A stretch of 64,000 nucleotides of DNA from Beaufortia kweichowensis (Eukaryota; Chordata; Actinopteri; Cypriniformes; Gastromyzontidae). The position numbers and the translations under genes are program-made. The notes beneath the pieces were generated by a model that saw only the letters and a program-made list of their open reading frames with translations, searched no databases and was not told the DNA's origin. Shown here in pieces: positions 49,101-59,800 of this stretch; position 1 is the stretch's first letter, and the number at the start of each line of letters is the position of its first letter. The stretch spans positions 15,540,721 through 15,604,720 of the forward strand of contig CM032794.1 of assembly GCA_019155185.1 (NCBI GenBank), given 5' to 3'.

Positions 49101-50298
49101 CAGTTTTTATTAATTACATTATAATACACATGCCCTATATTCAAAATCTTGTTCTCCAAAGGCACATCAACTAATCATAAGTTTATATAATTTTAAGGTA
49201 TATATGTCTCACCTTATAAATCAGTTCCACAATGACAAGCTGTAGAATGTCTCCAAAAGTATGCACCTGATCAATACAGGTGCTAAGGTAGTCAAGTGCT
49301 CTATCCTGCAAAATGTATTGAATGTTGCGTTTAGGTTAAATAGATTCCTTCTTGCACCTCCACCTCCAAGTTTTAAATCTATATTCAGATTGTACCTGAT
49401 CTGCATGAATCAGCATCATAAAAGCATTTCTCTTGCAACTTGCATCTTTCTCATTTACAAGAAAATCATGAATCAGCTCTGGAGCGTCTGGGATCAAATT
49501 CTCAAAGTTTCTAAACAAAAAACAAACATCTTAGCTGTTAAGTATTCTCACTTGTATTAGCAGACTTGTGTAAACAAGCAAAAAACAACAACTCACCTGT
49601 AGATAGTGTAGATGGCCAGGACTGCATTGCGACGGACATAGCTGTGACGATGCTCCAGACAGGCACGGATCGCTGGCATGAGGGGCTCCAGCAGCTCAGA
49701 TTCCTTCAGCTTGCACAGGAAACGCAGGGTGGAGCCACGGATGAACTCGTTGGGATGCTGGAGATCCTAGAGATGTATGGTACAGACGGCATATTTAGAC
49801 TACCTGATAGCTTGTGCAATGTGCACGATACACATTTTACAAAAAAAACTTTTTTCATGTTACCTTTCTATAAGCATCGCAGACCAAGATCATCTCCTGA
49901 AGAAGTTTACCATCAGGAGTAGTTTTGGGAACAATCTCCCAAAAAACCAGCAGCAGTTTCTTAATTGTGTGATCCTGAAGAGGCAGGACAAACCGGATGA
50001 TGGTCATTAACAGTCCTGGAAGTTTTTCGCCATTGAGGATCATGATGATAACCTTTTTCAAAGCCTCTGTCTTGGCTTTAATCTCCCCCTTTTCTGTTTT
50101 CACAAGAAGAGAAGCAGACATTAGTTCAGGTGCATCTTACTGCATAAATGTATAACTTTATTTTTGGGCAGTCTATTCATCAACAAATTTCCACACATTG
50201 GCATTACCTAAATCGGCTTTCAAGCTGACTTCTGATGGTGGTTCAGAGTCATTGGTGACATTGATGAGGGTGTAACACACATTTTCTGCAGCTGTCAT
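43118..50298 (-). CDS. copb1: Coatomer subunit beta (beta-COP), whole coding span
   Basis: Beta-COP is part of the seven-subunit COPI coat that Arf1-GTP recruits to Golgi membranes for retrograde Golgi-to-ER and intra-Golgi transport. 21 coding exons join to 2863 bp. Allowing for one extra base in exon 13, this gives 953 aa, the same length as human COPB1, with near identity throughout. Order: N-terminal adaptin-like helical repeats (about 20-540), a linker that carries the frameshift, then the C-terminal appendage (from about 670), ending [13 protein letters not shown]. As written, the frame breaks after Lys495 and stops 17 codons later, which would remove the linker and appendage. Since all other exons are intact and the gene is essential in animals, an assembly error or a single-base allele is more likely than a dead gene. 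Intron 18 of the coding series starts with GC. Confidence 0.96.
43616..43771 (-). CDS. copb1: copb1 coding exon 20 in list order
   Basis: [20 protein letters not shown] to ...[10 protein letters not shown]. Acceptor is TTTGAAACAG and donor is CAG|GTAATG. Confidence 0.95.
43878..43967 (-). CDS. copb1: copb1 coding exon 19 in list order
   Basis: [20 protein letters not shown] to ...KCLTPEK. Acceptor is CCATTCAG and donor is AAG|GTATAT. Confidence 0.95.
44073..44218 (-). CDS. copb1: copb1 coding exon 18 in list order (GC donor)
   Basis: (V)[18 protein letters not shown] to ...WAEFEWENK. Acceptor is TTTTTGCAG. The donor is AAG|GCAAGT: a GC in place of GT within an otherwise perfect consensus, as known for the rare GC-AG class. 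Confidence 0.94.
44349..44468 (-). CDS. copb1: copb1 coding exon 17 in list order
   Basis: (G)[18 protein letters not shown] to ...[10 protein letters not shown]. Acceptor is CTACCCTTAG and donor is ATAG|GTTTGT (weak). Confidence 0.94.
44546..44690 (-). CDS. copb1: copb1 coding exon 16 in list order
   Basis: [20 protein letters not shown] to ...NCTLELATL, the start of the appendage region. Acceptor is TTTCCTCCAG and donor is CTTG|GTATAA. Confidence 0.95.
44802..44858. repeat. 13-bp perfect inverted repeat in a copb1 intron
   Basis: AGTGGTCTGATAT at 44802-44814 is exactly complementary to ATATCAGACCACT at 44846-44858, with a 31-base loop. It could be a remnant of a small palindromic transposon. 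No snoRNA box pair or continued miRNA-like pairing was found. Confidence 0.8.
45517..45696 (-). CDS. copb1: copb1 coding exon 15 in list order
   Basis: [20 protein letters not shown] to ...[10 protein letters not shown]. Acceptor is GCTTTAACAG. The donor AAG|GTCCAT is weak past the GT, but the frame and the next exon leave no other choice. Confidence 0.94.
45835..46062 (-). CDS. copb1: copb1 coding exon 14 in list order
   Basis: [20 protein letters not shown] to ...LEEEKLSQK. Acceptor is TGCTTTTAG and donor is AAG|GTAAAC. Confidence 0.96.
46170..46290 (-). CDS. copb1: copb1 coding exon 13 in list order
   Basis: (R)[18 protein letters not shown] to ...[11 protein letters not shown]. Acceptor is GTTCTCTTAG and donor is AAT|GTATGT. 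Confidence 0.95.
46371..46532 (-). CDS. copb1: copb1 coding exon 12 in list order, with one extra base
   Basis: Begins [10 protein letters not shown] in frame with the preceding exon. Conserved sequence then continues as [20 protein letters not shown] in the next frame to ...SRPSKKEED. The switch is at the CC at 46501-46502, in minus-strand context AAAGAAAGGAGTCT. Counting non-coding exon 1, this is exon 13 of the transcript. The exon is 162 bp where 161 would keep the 953-aa frame. Acceptor is TTACTCAG and donor is ACAG|GTGATT. Confidence 0.92.
47457..47553 (-). CDS. copb1: copb1 coding exon 11
   Basis: (K)[18 protein letters not shown] to ...VRRSLGE. Acceptor is CTGTTGCAG and donor is GAG|GTATGT, phase 0. 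Confidence 0.95.
47710..47855 (-). CDS. copb1: copb1 coding exon 10
   Basis: [20 protein letters not shown] to ...VFHAVKTV. Acceptor is GTGTCCACAG and donor is TCAA|GTAAGA, leaving two bases. Confidence 0.96.
47930..47980 (+). repeat. SINE tail fragment in a copb1 intron
   Basis: 'aagtcattttagataaaagc' followed by 'acatgccaaactgatgaatg' matches the tail of the SINEs at 30.0 and 32.0 kb. The tRNA-like head is missing. Confidence 0.55.
48119..48265 (-). CDS. copb1: copb1 coding exon 9
   Basis: [20 protein letters not shown] to ...[11 protein letters not shown]. Acceptor is TTTCGCAG and donor is GTG|GTACGT. Confidence 0.96.
48385..48492 (-). CDS. copb1: copb1 coding exon 8
   Basis: [20 protein letters not shown] to ...[10 protein letters not shown]. 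Acceptor is TTCTTAG and donor is GAG|GTATGT. Confidence 0.96.
48586..48705 (-). CDS. copb1: copb1 coding exon 7
   Basis: [20 protein letters not shown] to ...[10 protein letters not shown]. Acceptor is GCTTATCAG and donor is CAG|GTGCAC. Confidence 0.96.
48798..48935 (-). CDS. copb1: copb1 coding exon 6
   Basis: [20 protein letters not shown] to ...SSAPTAIK. Acceptor is TTGCTTAG and donor is AAG|GTAAAT. Confidence 0.96.
49213..49305 (-). CDS. copb1: copb1 coding exon 5
   Basis: [20 protein letters not shown] to ...VIVELIYK. Acceptor is TTTTGCAG and donor is AAG|GTGAGA. Confidence 0.96.
49396..49510 (-). CDS. copb1: copb1 coding exon 4
   Basis: [20 protein letters not shown] to ...FMMLIHADQ. 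Acceptor is TTTGTTTAG and donor is CAG|GTACAA. Confidence 0.96.
49597..49766 (-). CDS. copb1: copb1 coding exon 3
   Basis: [20 protein letters not shown] to ...[12 protein letters not shown]. Acceptor is CATCTCTAG and donor is TACAG|GTGAGT. Confidence 0.96.
49864..50093 (-). CDS. copb1: copb1 coding exon 2
   Basis: [17 protein letters not shown] to ...[10 protein letters not shown], the first helical repeats. Acceptor is GAAAACAG and donor is AAAG|GTAACA. Confidence 0.96.
50208..50298 (-). CDS. copb1: copb1 coding exon 1
   Basis: [20 protein letters not shown] to ...SLKADL. The start ATG matches the human start. Donor is TTTAG|GTAATG, leaving one base. Confidence 0.93.
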
Positions 50299-50354
50299 GA
50301 TGTCAGCTCTTCTTCCTTCACAAGACTACTCAGAGAGAATGTCTATGAGGTTTC
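50299..50354 (-). other. copb1: copb1 5' untranslated part of exon 2
   Basis: Lies between the acceptor TTTTAG|GAAACC and the initiating ATG at 50298. No upstream ATG was seen in this piece. Confidence 0.6.
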
Positions 50355-50954
50355 CTAAAACAAAGATTACATTAGTAATTCAATTAATCAAATAATACAA
50401 CATACAAAGTTTAGACGGTGGCTACTAATGTATCCAATGACACTGTGTATTATAAAGTAACAAAAAAAGTATTATGATAGTACTGTGGTAGTGATGACGT
50501 TGATATATAAAGAAGTGATTGCCATTATTTACATGGCATTACCACGTCAGAACTATTTTGTTGAAGAAAATATATGAAGCAGTCAGTGTGACTTTAACTT
50601 TAAGTTTTACTAAAGATTGTATGGCCTTAAGATTGTTACAGATCAACGGCCGCACACCAAATTAGCACTTGATTTTAAAAACTTGAACCTGACAGAGGAC
50701 TGAATGCTGTGCACATATTGGTAAAACGCATTAAGGTTTTAATAAAACATCCAGCTTTAACCGATAACACAGCTGATGTGTGTTACTGCTTGCGTGATCA
50801 GTCGACATGACTGCTGCAGTAGCTGCTAGCAGGCTAATCGTCTGTGATGAAAACTAACACAAGCGACCGATGATTTGTTGTTCGAGGCGGCTCAAAATAA
50901 TAACATAAATGTTTTTAATTATTGTATTTTACTGTTGGTGTGTTACTGTATTAC

Positions 50955-51080
50955 CTTTATGACAGGTCTTGGGTCTTTCTCTTCTTCTGTATGTGCATCC
51001 GTGTCTAGTGAGATTCTGATCCTTCCGAATGACGTGGAACCCCGCACCGACTTCGCCACATCAATACTACAGAGCGCCTG
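50955..51080 (-). other. copb1: copb1 non-coding exon 1 and promoter area
   Basis: A donor CATAAAG|GTAATA at 50955/50954 fits the acceptor TTTTAG|GAAACC at 50354, which would place a short 5' untranslated exon here. The start of transcription is not visible. CpG-rich sequence and a TGACGTGG motif lie at its upstream part. Confidence 0.55.
51030..51037 (+). promoter_or_regulatory. TGACGTGG motif (UPRE/CRE-like) at copb1 start
   Basis: TGACGTGG is the binding motif of ATF6/XBP1/CREB3-type factors, which raise secretory-pathway genes under load. COPI genes are plausible targets. It is 8 bases and could occur by chance; only its position makes it interesting. Confidence 0.35.
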
Positions 51081-51089
51081 AAGGGACAA

Positions 51090-52900
51090 AAAGCACAACG
51101 CGTTTCGCGAATTTGCGAACCTTTTTGTGAAGTAAGCAAGTGGCGTGTACGTTTGTGATTAAGGGGATTTTCATTGTATTTTAGTATTCTTTATTAATGT
51201 AATTTAGGCCAAGACATTTATGAAGAAATCAGAACCTCCGAAACAAAAATAACCTTAAAATAATTTAAAACATCCTCTTCTATATATAAATTGCGTGACA
51301 GCATCAGTTATTGTTGAAAATGATAAAATAAAATCATTTAAAAGCTTTTAAATGTTTTTAAATGTAAGTGAAAAGTTTAAATTTTTTATTATTTTTTAAT
51401 ATATTTTATGTATGTTTATTTGAATGCATTTAATATATCATTTATAATATATTATGCATATATTAATTTATTTGAATATTTAATATAATAATATATTAAA
51501 ATATCCACAATGTCCACATAATGGAACTTTAAAAATATAGATTTAGGATTATGTATAAGAGACAGTCATATCAGTAGCTGACTGTAAAGTTGATAATTTA
51601 TGGTTGAAAGCGGAGGCAAAAATTAGAATCTGCCAAATACATAAATGTACACATAAACAAAATTGTATCTACACCTCTGTAACTGTGAGAAGTACATTAT
51701 GACTGCCATATTGAAGGAACATAAAACAATTACAAAATGTTATTACAAATTACAAACATTTTATTGGCATTGTCTACTCAATCTCTACTGCATGGAAAGC
51801 ACTTAATGGGGATTGCAGTGCAGACTGAGGTAAAGTAAGTTAATTAGGCCACTTCCGATGCAATACAAAACCAACTTCAATCTCCAACTTTGAAAATCTA
51901 GAATAATTGAAACATAATGCATGAAACACAATTTCCGGCCTTTAGCTGGATTGTTTTTGCTCTTTAAAAAAGAATAAATATGTGCCAGTTTTACAAACTC
52001 ATATTTGTTCTTTTAAGAAAAGTCTTTTAGGCCCATTAAACAAGCCATTCTTTTTTTCACCATAACTAAGTGTGTTTTATAGATATCAGTGTTTCTGATA
52101 TCTCTGATATATGGCTAACACTCTAAGGCTGACACTGTTGTTTAGAAAGGAAAAGGTGACAAACAACATAAAAGATTACAGACCTCTCAGGTTTTTTTTC
52201 ATGTTTCTTATTTATATAATAAATAAATGAATAATTAGATATTTGTCATTAGGCAATATAAAGTCAAGCGCATTAACAAATGTTGTTATATTTACCTTGG
52301 TTTTAAAATGTTCAAAATGTGTGTAGTATAGATAAACGATTCACTTATACATATTGTCTATACTAGTGACCTCTTGTGGTGCCTGTGCATTGAAACCAGA
52401 GGGGCCTCTGTTGCTTGAAAGCTAGACATAAATGCTTAAATAATCGATACTATTTACGTTACTGCCTAGAGATCTACCAGTACTATCCTGTGTTAGAGTC
52501 CTCCGTATAAATCATACCACAAAAACAATGAATGTACACAGAGGCACTGCCTGTTTAATGTTTAAATGACAGGTCACATTCAAGTAGCCTATGTGGTCAC
52601 TCCTGTGGTTTCTAGTAAGGCTGTGTTTCAGAGATAGATTTTTTGCATACGCACGTACAACATTTTTATAATAGTTTAAAATGTCTGTTAAATAAAAAAG
52701 TTCAGTAAAACGCAACGCAGAACAACATGAAATCGGGACGCGCGCGGTTTGGCTGCACTGAAAGGCGCGCGTGCCTGTGTCTCGCGCCCGAGTCATTGTT
52801 ACAAATTGTCGCACCTAGACGGCGACATAGAGCTCGAGCCTGCTAAAAAACAACAACATTTCACCCTCTTTTCCTCCTGGCCAAAATGCCTGAGCACGTT
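51090..52900. other. copb1-pde3b divergent intergenic region
   Basis: 1.8 kb between two genes that read away from each other. 51150-52500 is AT-rich with nothing I can name. 52700-52960 becomes CpG-rich (CGCGCGG, GGCGCGCGTG, CTCGCGCCCG) and should hold the pde3b promoter and 5' untranslated region; no TATA box is evident. No psma1 exon was seen here. Confidence 0.7.
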
Positions 52901-53003
52901 TGAGTGACCATGGAGCGCGTTCGCCGTCATGTAGTGAAACGTTGACCCTCGGAGGATTTATTTCGGAGGAATGAAAGTTTAAGAAGCGTTGAAGGAGGAC
53001 AAC

Positions 53004-53897
53004 ATGGCTGTGCGGGAGGAAGGAGAGGTTTTGCACAGTAAAATCAGACAGCACGATGGTGTTGTCGGCAATGCAAACAGCGCGGAGAGCTTCAGGAACG
53101 GCTATGTGAAGAGCTGCGTCACTCCGTTAAAACAAGACCATCCGAGGAGCTTTTTATTTAACGTCTGTGGGTTTTGCAACGGGGATATCCTCAACTCCAA
53201 ACTGTTCCGAGGCTCGGCTCTGTACGCGGGAGCGCTGGCGGTTTTGGCGCTCTCGGTTTTAATTTCTAGGAGCTTTCAAAGTGAACGCGGCGTCTCGGAG
53301 CTACGGACTTTTCTGTTTGATTTCTCCCAGTCCATCAGCCCTCTATTTAGCATAGGCTGCGCTTATTTCTTCCTGACCCTTTACTTAAGGAGGAAAAAGA
53401 GGGAAAGCAGCAGCTGTTGGCTTTTGTCCTTACCAGCATCATGCTATTTGGGGGATTGGATGGTTTTGCGCTTTTTGCAGTGGGGAGAGGAGCACCACCA
53501 GATGCAGATGATGGGCAGGTTGCTGTTTGTGTTGGGCTGCGTGGGTCTGCTAACTCTCATCCCCACTCTCAAACTCAAACACAGCGTCTTGATTCTGGTC
53601 TTCGCCAGCCTGGTGTGGCTGCTGTCCTTCACCAGCCTCGGCTGTCTGTCTCCGTCTCTCAGGCCGGTGCTGGCGTGTATGGCAGGGGTCTCCGGGTCTC
53701 TCCTGGCGCTCTGTTTTGATCGCTGTTACCCACCGAGAGAGACGGCCAACAGGGTTCCCAACGCGGAGGAGAAAGTTCCCGTCATTAGACCGAGAAGAAG
53801 GTCCAGCTGTGTTTCTTTAGGAGAAACATCAACCAGCTATTATGGCAGTTGTAAGATGCCCCGCAGACCTTCGCTGCCGTGTATATCCAGAGAACAG
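53004..53897 (+). CDS. pde3b: cGMP-inhibited phosphodiesterase 3B, first coding exon (partial gene)
   Basis: PDE3B breaks down cAMP (and more slowly cGMP) at ER and plasma-membrane sites and mediates the anti-lipolytic effect of insulin. This exon gives 298 aa: a short N-terminal tail with the conserved RNGYVKSCVTPLKQDHPR (31-48), about six hydrophobic segments (near 73-90, 112-128, 138-158, 172-189, 193-212 and 220-237) forming the membrane anchor, then EEKVPVIRPRRRSSCVSLGE (255-274) and RRPSLPCISREQ, which hold the known Akt and PKA phosphorylation sites. The catalytic HD domain is encoded by later exons outside the window. Start: ATG 53004 in good context (aacATGg). The donor is ACAG|GTAGGG at 53897/53898, at the same place as in human after ISREQ. 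PDE3A is the alternative; the SFTSLG and RRRSSCVSLGET stretches and the copb1 neighbour favour 3B. Confidence 0.93.
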
Positions 53898-56800
53898 GTA
53901 GGGTCTGTTCATCAACACTCGCTTTAATCTTCATACAACATCAGATACTCTTTATTTCAGAGTAATACTGCTTTACACAGCTGATAGTGATAGACCCAGT
54001 CTCACTTTAATACAATCACAAACACACTCCAAACACTAAAACATATTGTAAACACCACTACACACGTCCTTCTTACGATCAGCTTATATCCACACAGTTT
54101 GTATCATCATGGATCTGGTGTTATTAGTATTTTATCTACACAGTTTGGCCAGCTCTCAATGCTAGGGCAGTCACCTGTCACCTTCAAAATAAATGTATAT
54201 GATCTAAATTAAAATTAAGGGATTTAATAACGTTTTCCCTGTGATGGTGCGGTTGTGTTTTATTTATTAAAATTCTGTTTTACAATAACTTAACTGTTTG
54301 TTCAATCGAACAGAATGGTGTTTAGGCCCAGTTACGTAAACTTGTGTGTTGTCTCCCCGTTTCTTAGTTCCCATAACATACAGATAACATATGCTTTAAA
54401 GTTACACAAACATTTAATGGAAATTTGTTTGTAGAGGCACAGTAATATGGGCTCTCAGTATTTCAGGAAATCATTTACTTTCACCCAGGAGGACATTAGC
54501 CAGTTTACAGTATACTTATAATGCTGTTGAGACAATAAGTGAAAGAAAACATTAGACACTATTAATCATTGATGGATTTTGACTGATGAAAACTCTTTTA
54601 AAGTGGGGAAATGCTTGTCCTAGTATTTTTGCCCTAAATACACTATACATTTTTTAAAAGTTTACCATAGATGCTCTCTTTTTTCTTTTTTGTACTCTTA
54701 TTTAAAGTAAAACGTTTAAACAAAGCTTTTTGGTGTAAGTTATGCGTGACAAATCAGAAAGTTGCTTTTTTACATTTAACCACATGCAATTAGAATCTAT
54801 AAACTCATTACAAGTGATGAAAAAGAAAGAACCTTATTACTTAAATGAGTAAAATATGGTGCACGCAGCTGTTTGCCATTAAAAAGCCAAACCTTCTTTC
54901 TGTAAAAGTCAGTCCAGGCTGAGGTTGAAGGGTCATGTTTAAAAACTAAATTCAAGGTCATCAAACCTGTGCTGCTAAGCAAACACGCTGCAACATTTTT
55001 TTTAGGTTTCATTTAGTCACCTTGGCTTATTTTTGCACAAGGCAATATTCCTGTAAATTATAAAAACATATTATTTAAAATGTGTGTGTGTGTTTACACT
55101 ACTGAAGGTGAGATAAATGCCTTCTCTGCTTGCTTGCACATAAGGCCACTCACTTTGTGCTTCAAGTGATTTTAAGTGTGGTCTGAAAGAGGGCATTGTT
55201 TCAGACATGCTCATGAATTGAGGTTTTAATATAACTAGTTTCAGACTTTTAGTTCAGCACCTGTTCTTACTGAGTAGCAGCATCAGTTCTTCAATTCAGA
55301 TCTTACATGAGACCAGCTATCAGTTTAATTTAAGGCAGTATTGAGCGTATCTGTTGTTGCCATTTAGTCTCCATGTGTTTCATTATAACTATAAATATGA
55401 TGCTTAATTTTTTTGTGTTTTTTATTGTGGTTAAAATTTTAAATATCATTTGTTTTAGTGAAAAAATGAGAGTTGGTATAATACATAGAATAATACAGAG
55501 CTCAAACTGTGTCATCAGATCCATAAATATTTTCTAGTTGAATCGCCTTTTAAATGGATTACATTTAAGAATTTATTTCTTATGGGTCTGTAAAATGTTT
55601 GGCACATTTCTGGAACACCGTGTGTGTGTATTTATGCATGTGCAAACTTTGTTAGTTGAAGAACAGTTGTCAGAGTTTCAAAAGGTACATATTTTTGTAT
55701 AACTTTTTGTATTTGTTAACATTTCTTAACATTAACAATTTTATTTGAGTTAATGTACTACTTTTTCTATATATTTAATAATATTTTTAAGTACATACAT
55801 TTTTAGCTAACTGGGTGTCTTGTTTTTACAAGACATCTTTAGGTGTAGTAAATGAATTGTGTGGTTATGGCATCATCTGCTTGAAACGATACTTTTTTTA
55901 TTGTGTATTTATCCAAACAAGGCGTTGCCATTATTTTTCACACAAGCTTTGCGTTTTGTTTATTGGTATTGTTTATTTTCTTTTATATGACATTCTCCTT
56001 GTACACACCTCGAAAGTGTGTGAGGTTATCATCAGTCATTATCAGTTTTGAAACGATGTCATTGGCGGTCTGAAGTAAGCCTAGGTTTACTTCATGTCAA
56101 TTCATCCTGCTGTTGAAGTCTTTACTGCACAAAAAAGACTTCTCATTCTTTTTACATAATAGATGCTTTGTGACAGCGTTTTGAGATGTGGATGTTTTTT
56201 GTTTTGTGATGTTCTGGACAGTGCTTTGTGTCTCATGTGTGGCCTCATGACTTTTCCACTTGCACAGAGTGAGAAACGGCTCCAGTCCTCTCTTCAAGCC
56301 ACCTGTGACTCATTGCATTTTCAGCCCAATGTTCGTCACAGCCTGAGCTGTGTTTAGAACCCATGGCAGGATTATGACGCTTTTAAGAAGACACTGTATG
56401 CGGTAGCCAGACTGTTTGAAATGTTTATGTGGCTTGGATCTTTAAATCAGTTGATAATCAAAACAAAACCCATTTACTCTTAACATGGCACATGGTGTAG
56501 TGATTATATTGTGGGGATGCTAGTGGCTAATGCCTCTCTTTTTGTATTACACTTTCACTTAACTGAGTTTTGTTTACAATGCAGGATTACACGGTTCAGG
56601 GAAATTGGTTCCTGTATTATATATTATTACACACTTTAGACTGAAATCTAAGGTTAGGACATAAGAGTTCAGAAAGATGCATGAATATTTGAGAAAATCT
56701 ATGAAAACGATGAGCATTTTCTAACACTTTTTAAGACGAGGATATCAAGTCATGTTGTGGCTGTTTTTCAGGAGTCACATATTAGTTAAAAACAGTTTTG

Positions 56801-59800
56801 AAGGTGTATGCCAAAAAAGGAGGACAATTGTTTTTCCATTCAATAAGTACTAGTTTATCAGGACGTACTGAAACTTTGAGAAGGCTAAACTGAATTGTGA
56901 ACAATGTATGTGCCAACCATAGAAACAAGACCAGCATTTACACTTCAGCTAAGAATGAAAGAAAATGTGTCAGAAAGGTTTGTTATGGTTAGGGTGTAAA
57001 GGGGTACTACTCAAGGTTTTAATTATTCATTTATATTATATTGTATATTGATGTATTTAGATTTTTAAATATGGTTTTATATTTGTTACTGGTGATAAGT
57101 CACATACTGAACACCAAGCACTAATAAGAACACTGCAACAGTTGATAACAATGAGCCAATTGCATATATTGTTTAATGTGTTATTTTTCATCTGTTAGTC
57201 ATTGTTAAGTTGAAACAGTGGATACACTGAAGATAGATAAAAGATACTGGGCTCTTTTTTTTTTAGGTTCTGGCCTTTAGTCTTCACTCTATTGTCAGGC
57301 GTCTTAGTCATACTTTTGCTATAAAAGGGCATGATGAAGGTAGGGCTAAGAAATTAAATAAAACAATTGCAGAGAAAAATCCAAAATGATCAGTCATTTG
57401 TGCTGCATAATTAGTTTGCACTTTAAATACTAGTGACAGGTTATAGGACGTGCTGAAAAACACAAAAATGTAGGTGTCAGTGTGACAGCGCCTCTATCTT
57501 TTGAAAAGGGACAATATCATTATGTGTGTTTGTAGATTGCCTCAAGCTGCAAGCATGCAGATGGCTTCATTACCATCCTGGTGATTTTAAGCATTTACAC
57601 TGTTTATCACATGTGTGATGGATGTTTGGACGGGCAGTGATGTTTTAAAGTCACTGAAGTTGGGGGTAGCTTTGAATGTGGTTAGATGAACATTAATGTT
57701 ATGTTCTACTTGTTGGTCATAAAATGTTTGCTATTTGGTGAATGTATGTTGCGTTTGTAAGCTATGAGTGTAGTCCACATGTCCTCTCTTACGTCACACA
57801 GGAAACCACCCTTATGAAGAAGTGCTGTCTAAAATGGTTTTGGATAGCATTGTATTTTAATTTATTCCGTTGTACTAAAATTATTGTACCCTGTTATTTA
57901 TATGCCCCACCAAACCATGTTTTTTTATAGAATAAATAAAATTCTTCTGTCTTTAGAAAATTAACTGCTTTATTTCCTGCTGTAGGTGCTTGTTTAAAAC
58001 ATTTATTAAATTACTAGTGCAGTAATTTTTGGAATTTCATAACAATTGTATACATGGAGTGGAATAGTCAAGAGAGAACCAAAAATGGGAGAAGAGGAAA
58101 AACTGGCAATGTTATGAGGATTCGGAGACTGGAGAATGTGTGTTAACCATTTGGACGTGGTTCCAAATTATTTATTTAGATTACAGGTGTAAAAGTTACG
58201 TTTGTGCTTTGTTGCCTTTACATTTTTTGTGCCGAGCAAAATTTAACTGTAGAGGCTTCAGTCACTTGATCATATATGTAAGAAATAATTCTTATAATAA
58301 ATGTAGTATAAAATTACATTATTATTAATTATATATTTTTTATATATCTTTTAAATGGTTTGTTGAAGTAACTTATTGCTTTCTACGAAAAAAAAATCAA
58401 CACTTTCATATATGGTGCTATGAACGTCTCATGTAATCTGTTCTAGGATGTGGTTCTCATCTGGAAAAAGTATATAGTGAGTAAAGGCATCAAACATAAA
58501 CAGAGCTTGAATCAGTACTGCATATTTATGCAAATGTGTTCTCACAGCCTCAGTTCACTATTAAAATAAATTCATGTGGACAGACTCAATTCATTTACTG
58601 CCCATGAAATCTCTAGCTTTTTCCAGGTACATTTTTCGGTCCGTCTTCTGTTTGGATTTTTCCCATGTGCACAAACGTCAGAAGTGTACAGTCACATACA
58701 CACAAACAATGTAGAGAACTCATTACTAATATTTTGTGCGTAAATTCGTGAACAGCACTGACCTTTGAAAGTGGTTGAGAAAGGCTACTGCAAATAGAGA
58801 GCATTAACTCGAACCGACAGAATAAACAAATCATTGCAAGATTCGCCTTGTTCAAATTTGCAGTGTCATATTTGTTATTGCAAATTTCTGTTGACTTGTG
58901 TTGATGTTTTCTACATATCACTATGATGTATCATTAATATGAACATTTACTTTTAGGCATGATAAATAAAATAGCCCAGGAAGATATTTGGACAAATAAA
59001 AAAAATTAGGCCATTTTTAAAAAAAAATCTGTTTTGTGTTTAGTTTTTGTTTGTTCGATACTATTAGAACAAACTGCTACATCTGTATGCATTTTAGTTG
59101 CTTGCTATAAGCAATTAGAGTGGCCTAATGTTGATATGGAAGCTATAAGGCTGGCAGTTGTCATGATGTCATGTCTGCGGGCTGTTTTAATAGCACTGGT
59201 AATGTATTTGGGGTTCTTTGTGATGTGTGTGTGACACAACATCTAACAGAGTAAGAATGTGGCTTCATTGGCCATTTTAATTGAGCTTTCATAGCTGTTA
59301 TAGATGTTTTTTTAGTCCCATGAAAGTTTAAGTATTGCTGAAGTCACAAAGGTTAAAATGCTGTCAGAGGTACCTGCATCTTTTGATGTTCTACAAACAA
59401 ACATTTATTTCTTTAATCCTTTGTTTAATCAATTCCAGCTGGTTGTAAGAAACAACAGTTCATCCACATGTTATAATGTTTACTGTAATTGGAAATTTAT
59501 GGGAATTTCACAATGATTTATGAAAAATATTTAGAATATTGGAGTATTATTGTACCCCATTAGCCATATCATGGTGTCAAAGTTTAAATAAATATAGTTC
59601 TGAATTAAAAAGCCAATAAAAACATAAACAAGAATAAGAAAGTAAAACATTTAAAAAAGTAGATTGTAAATGTACTGGGTTGAACCACCATCGTGTGAAA
59701 TGCCTATGAATGAGTGTGTGAATGTAAATGACAGTGAGAGGCCATGTGTGCTCATAATAATTTCCCTCAGTTAGGCAAAATGAATAGATCACTTTTGTGG

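Noticed and set aside
52989..53003. Earlier start for pde3b at 52989
   Set aside because: That codon is TTG. The first ATG in frame is 53004 with a good initiation context.
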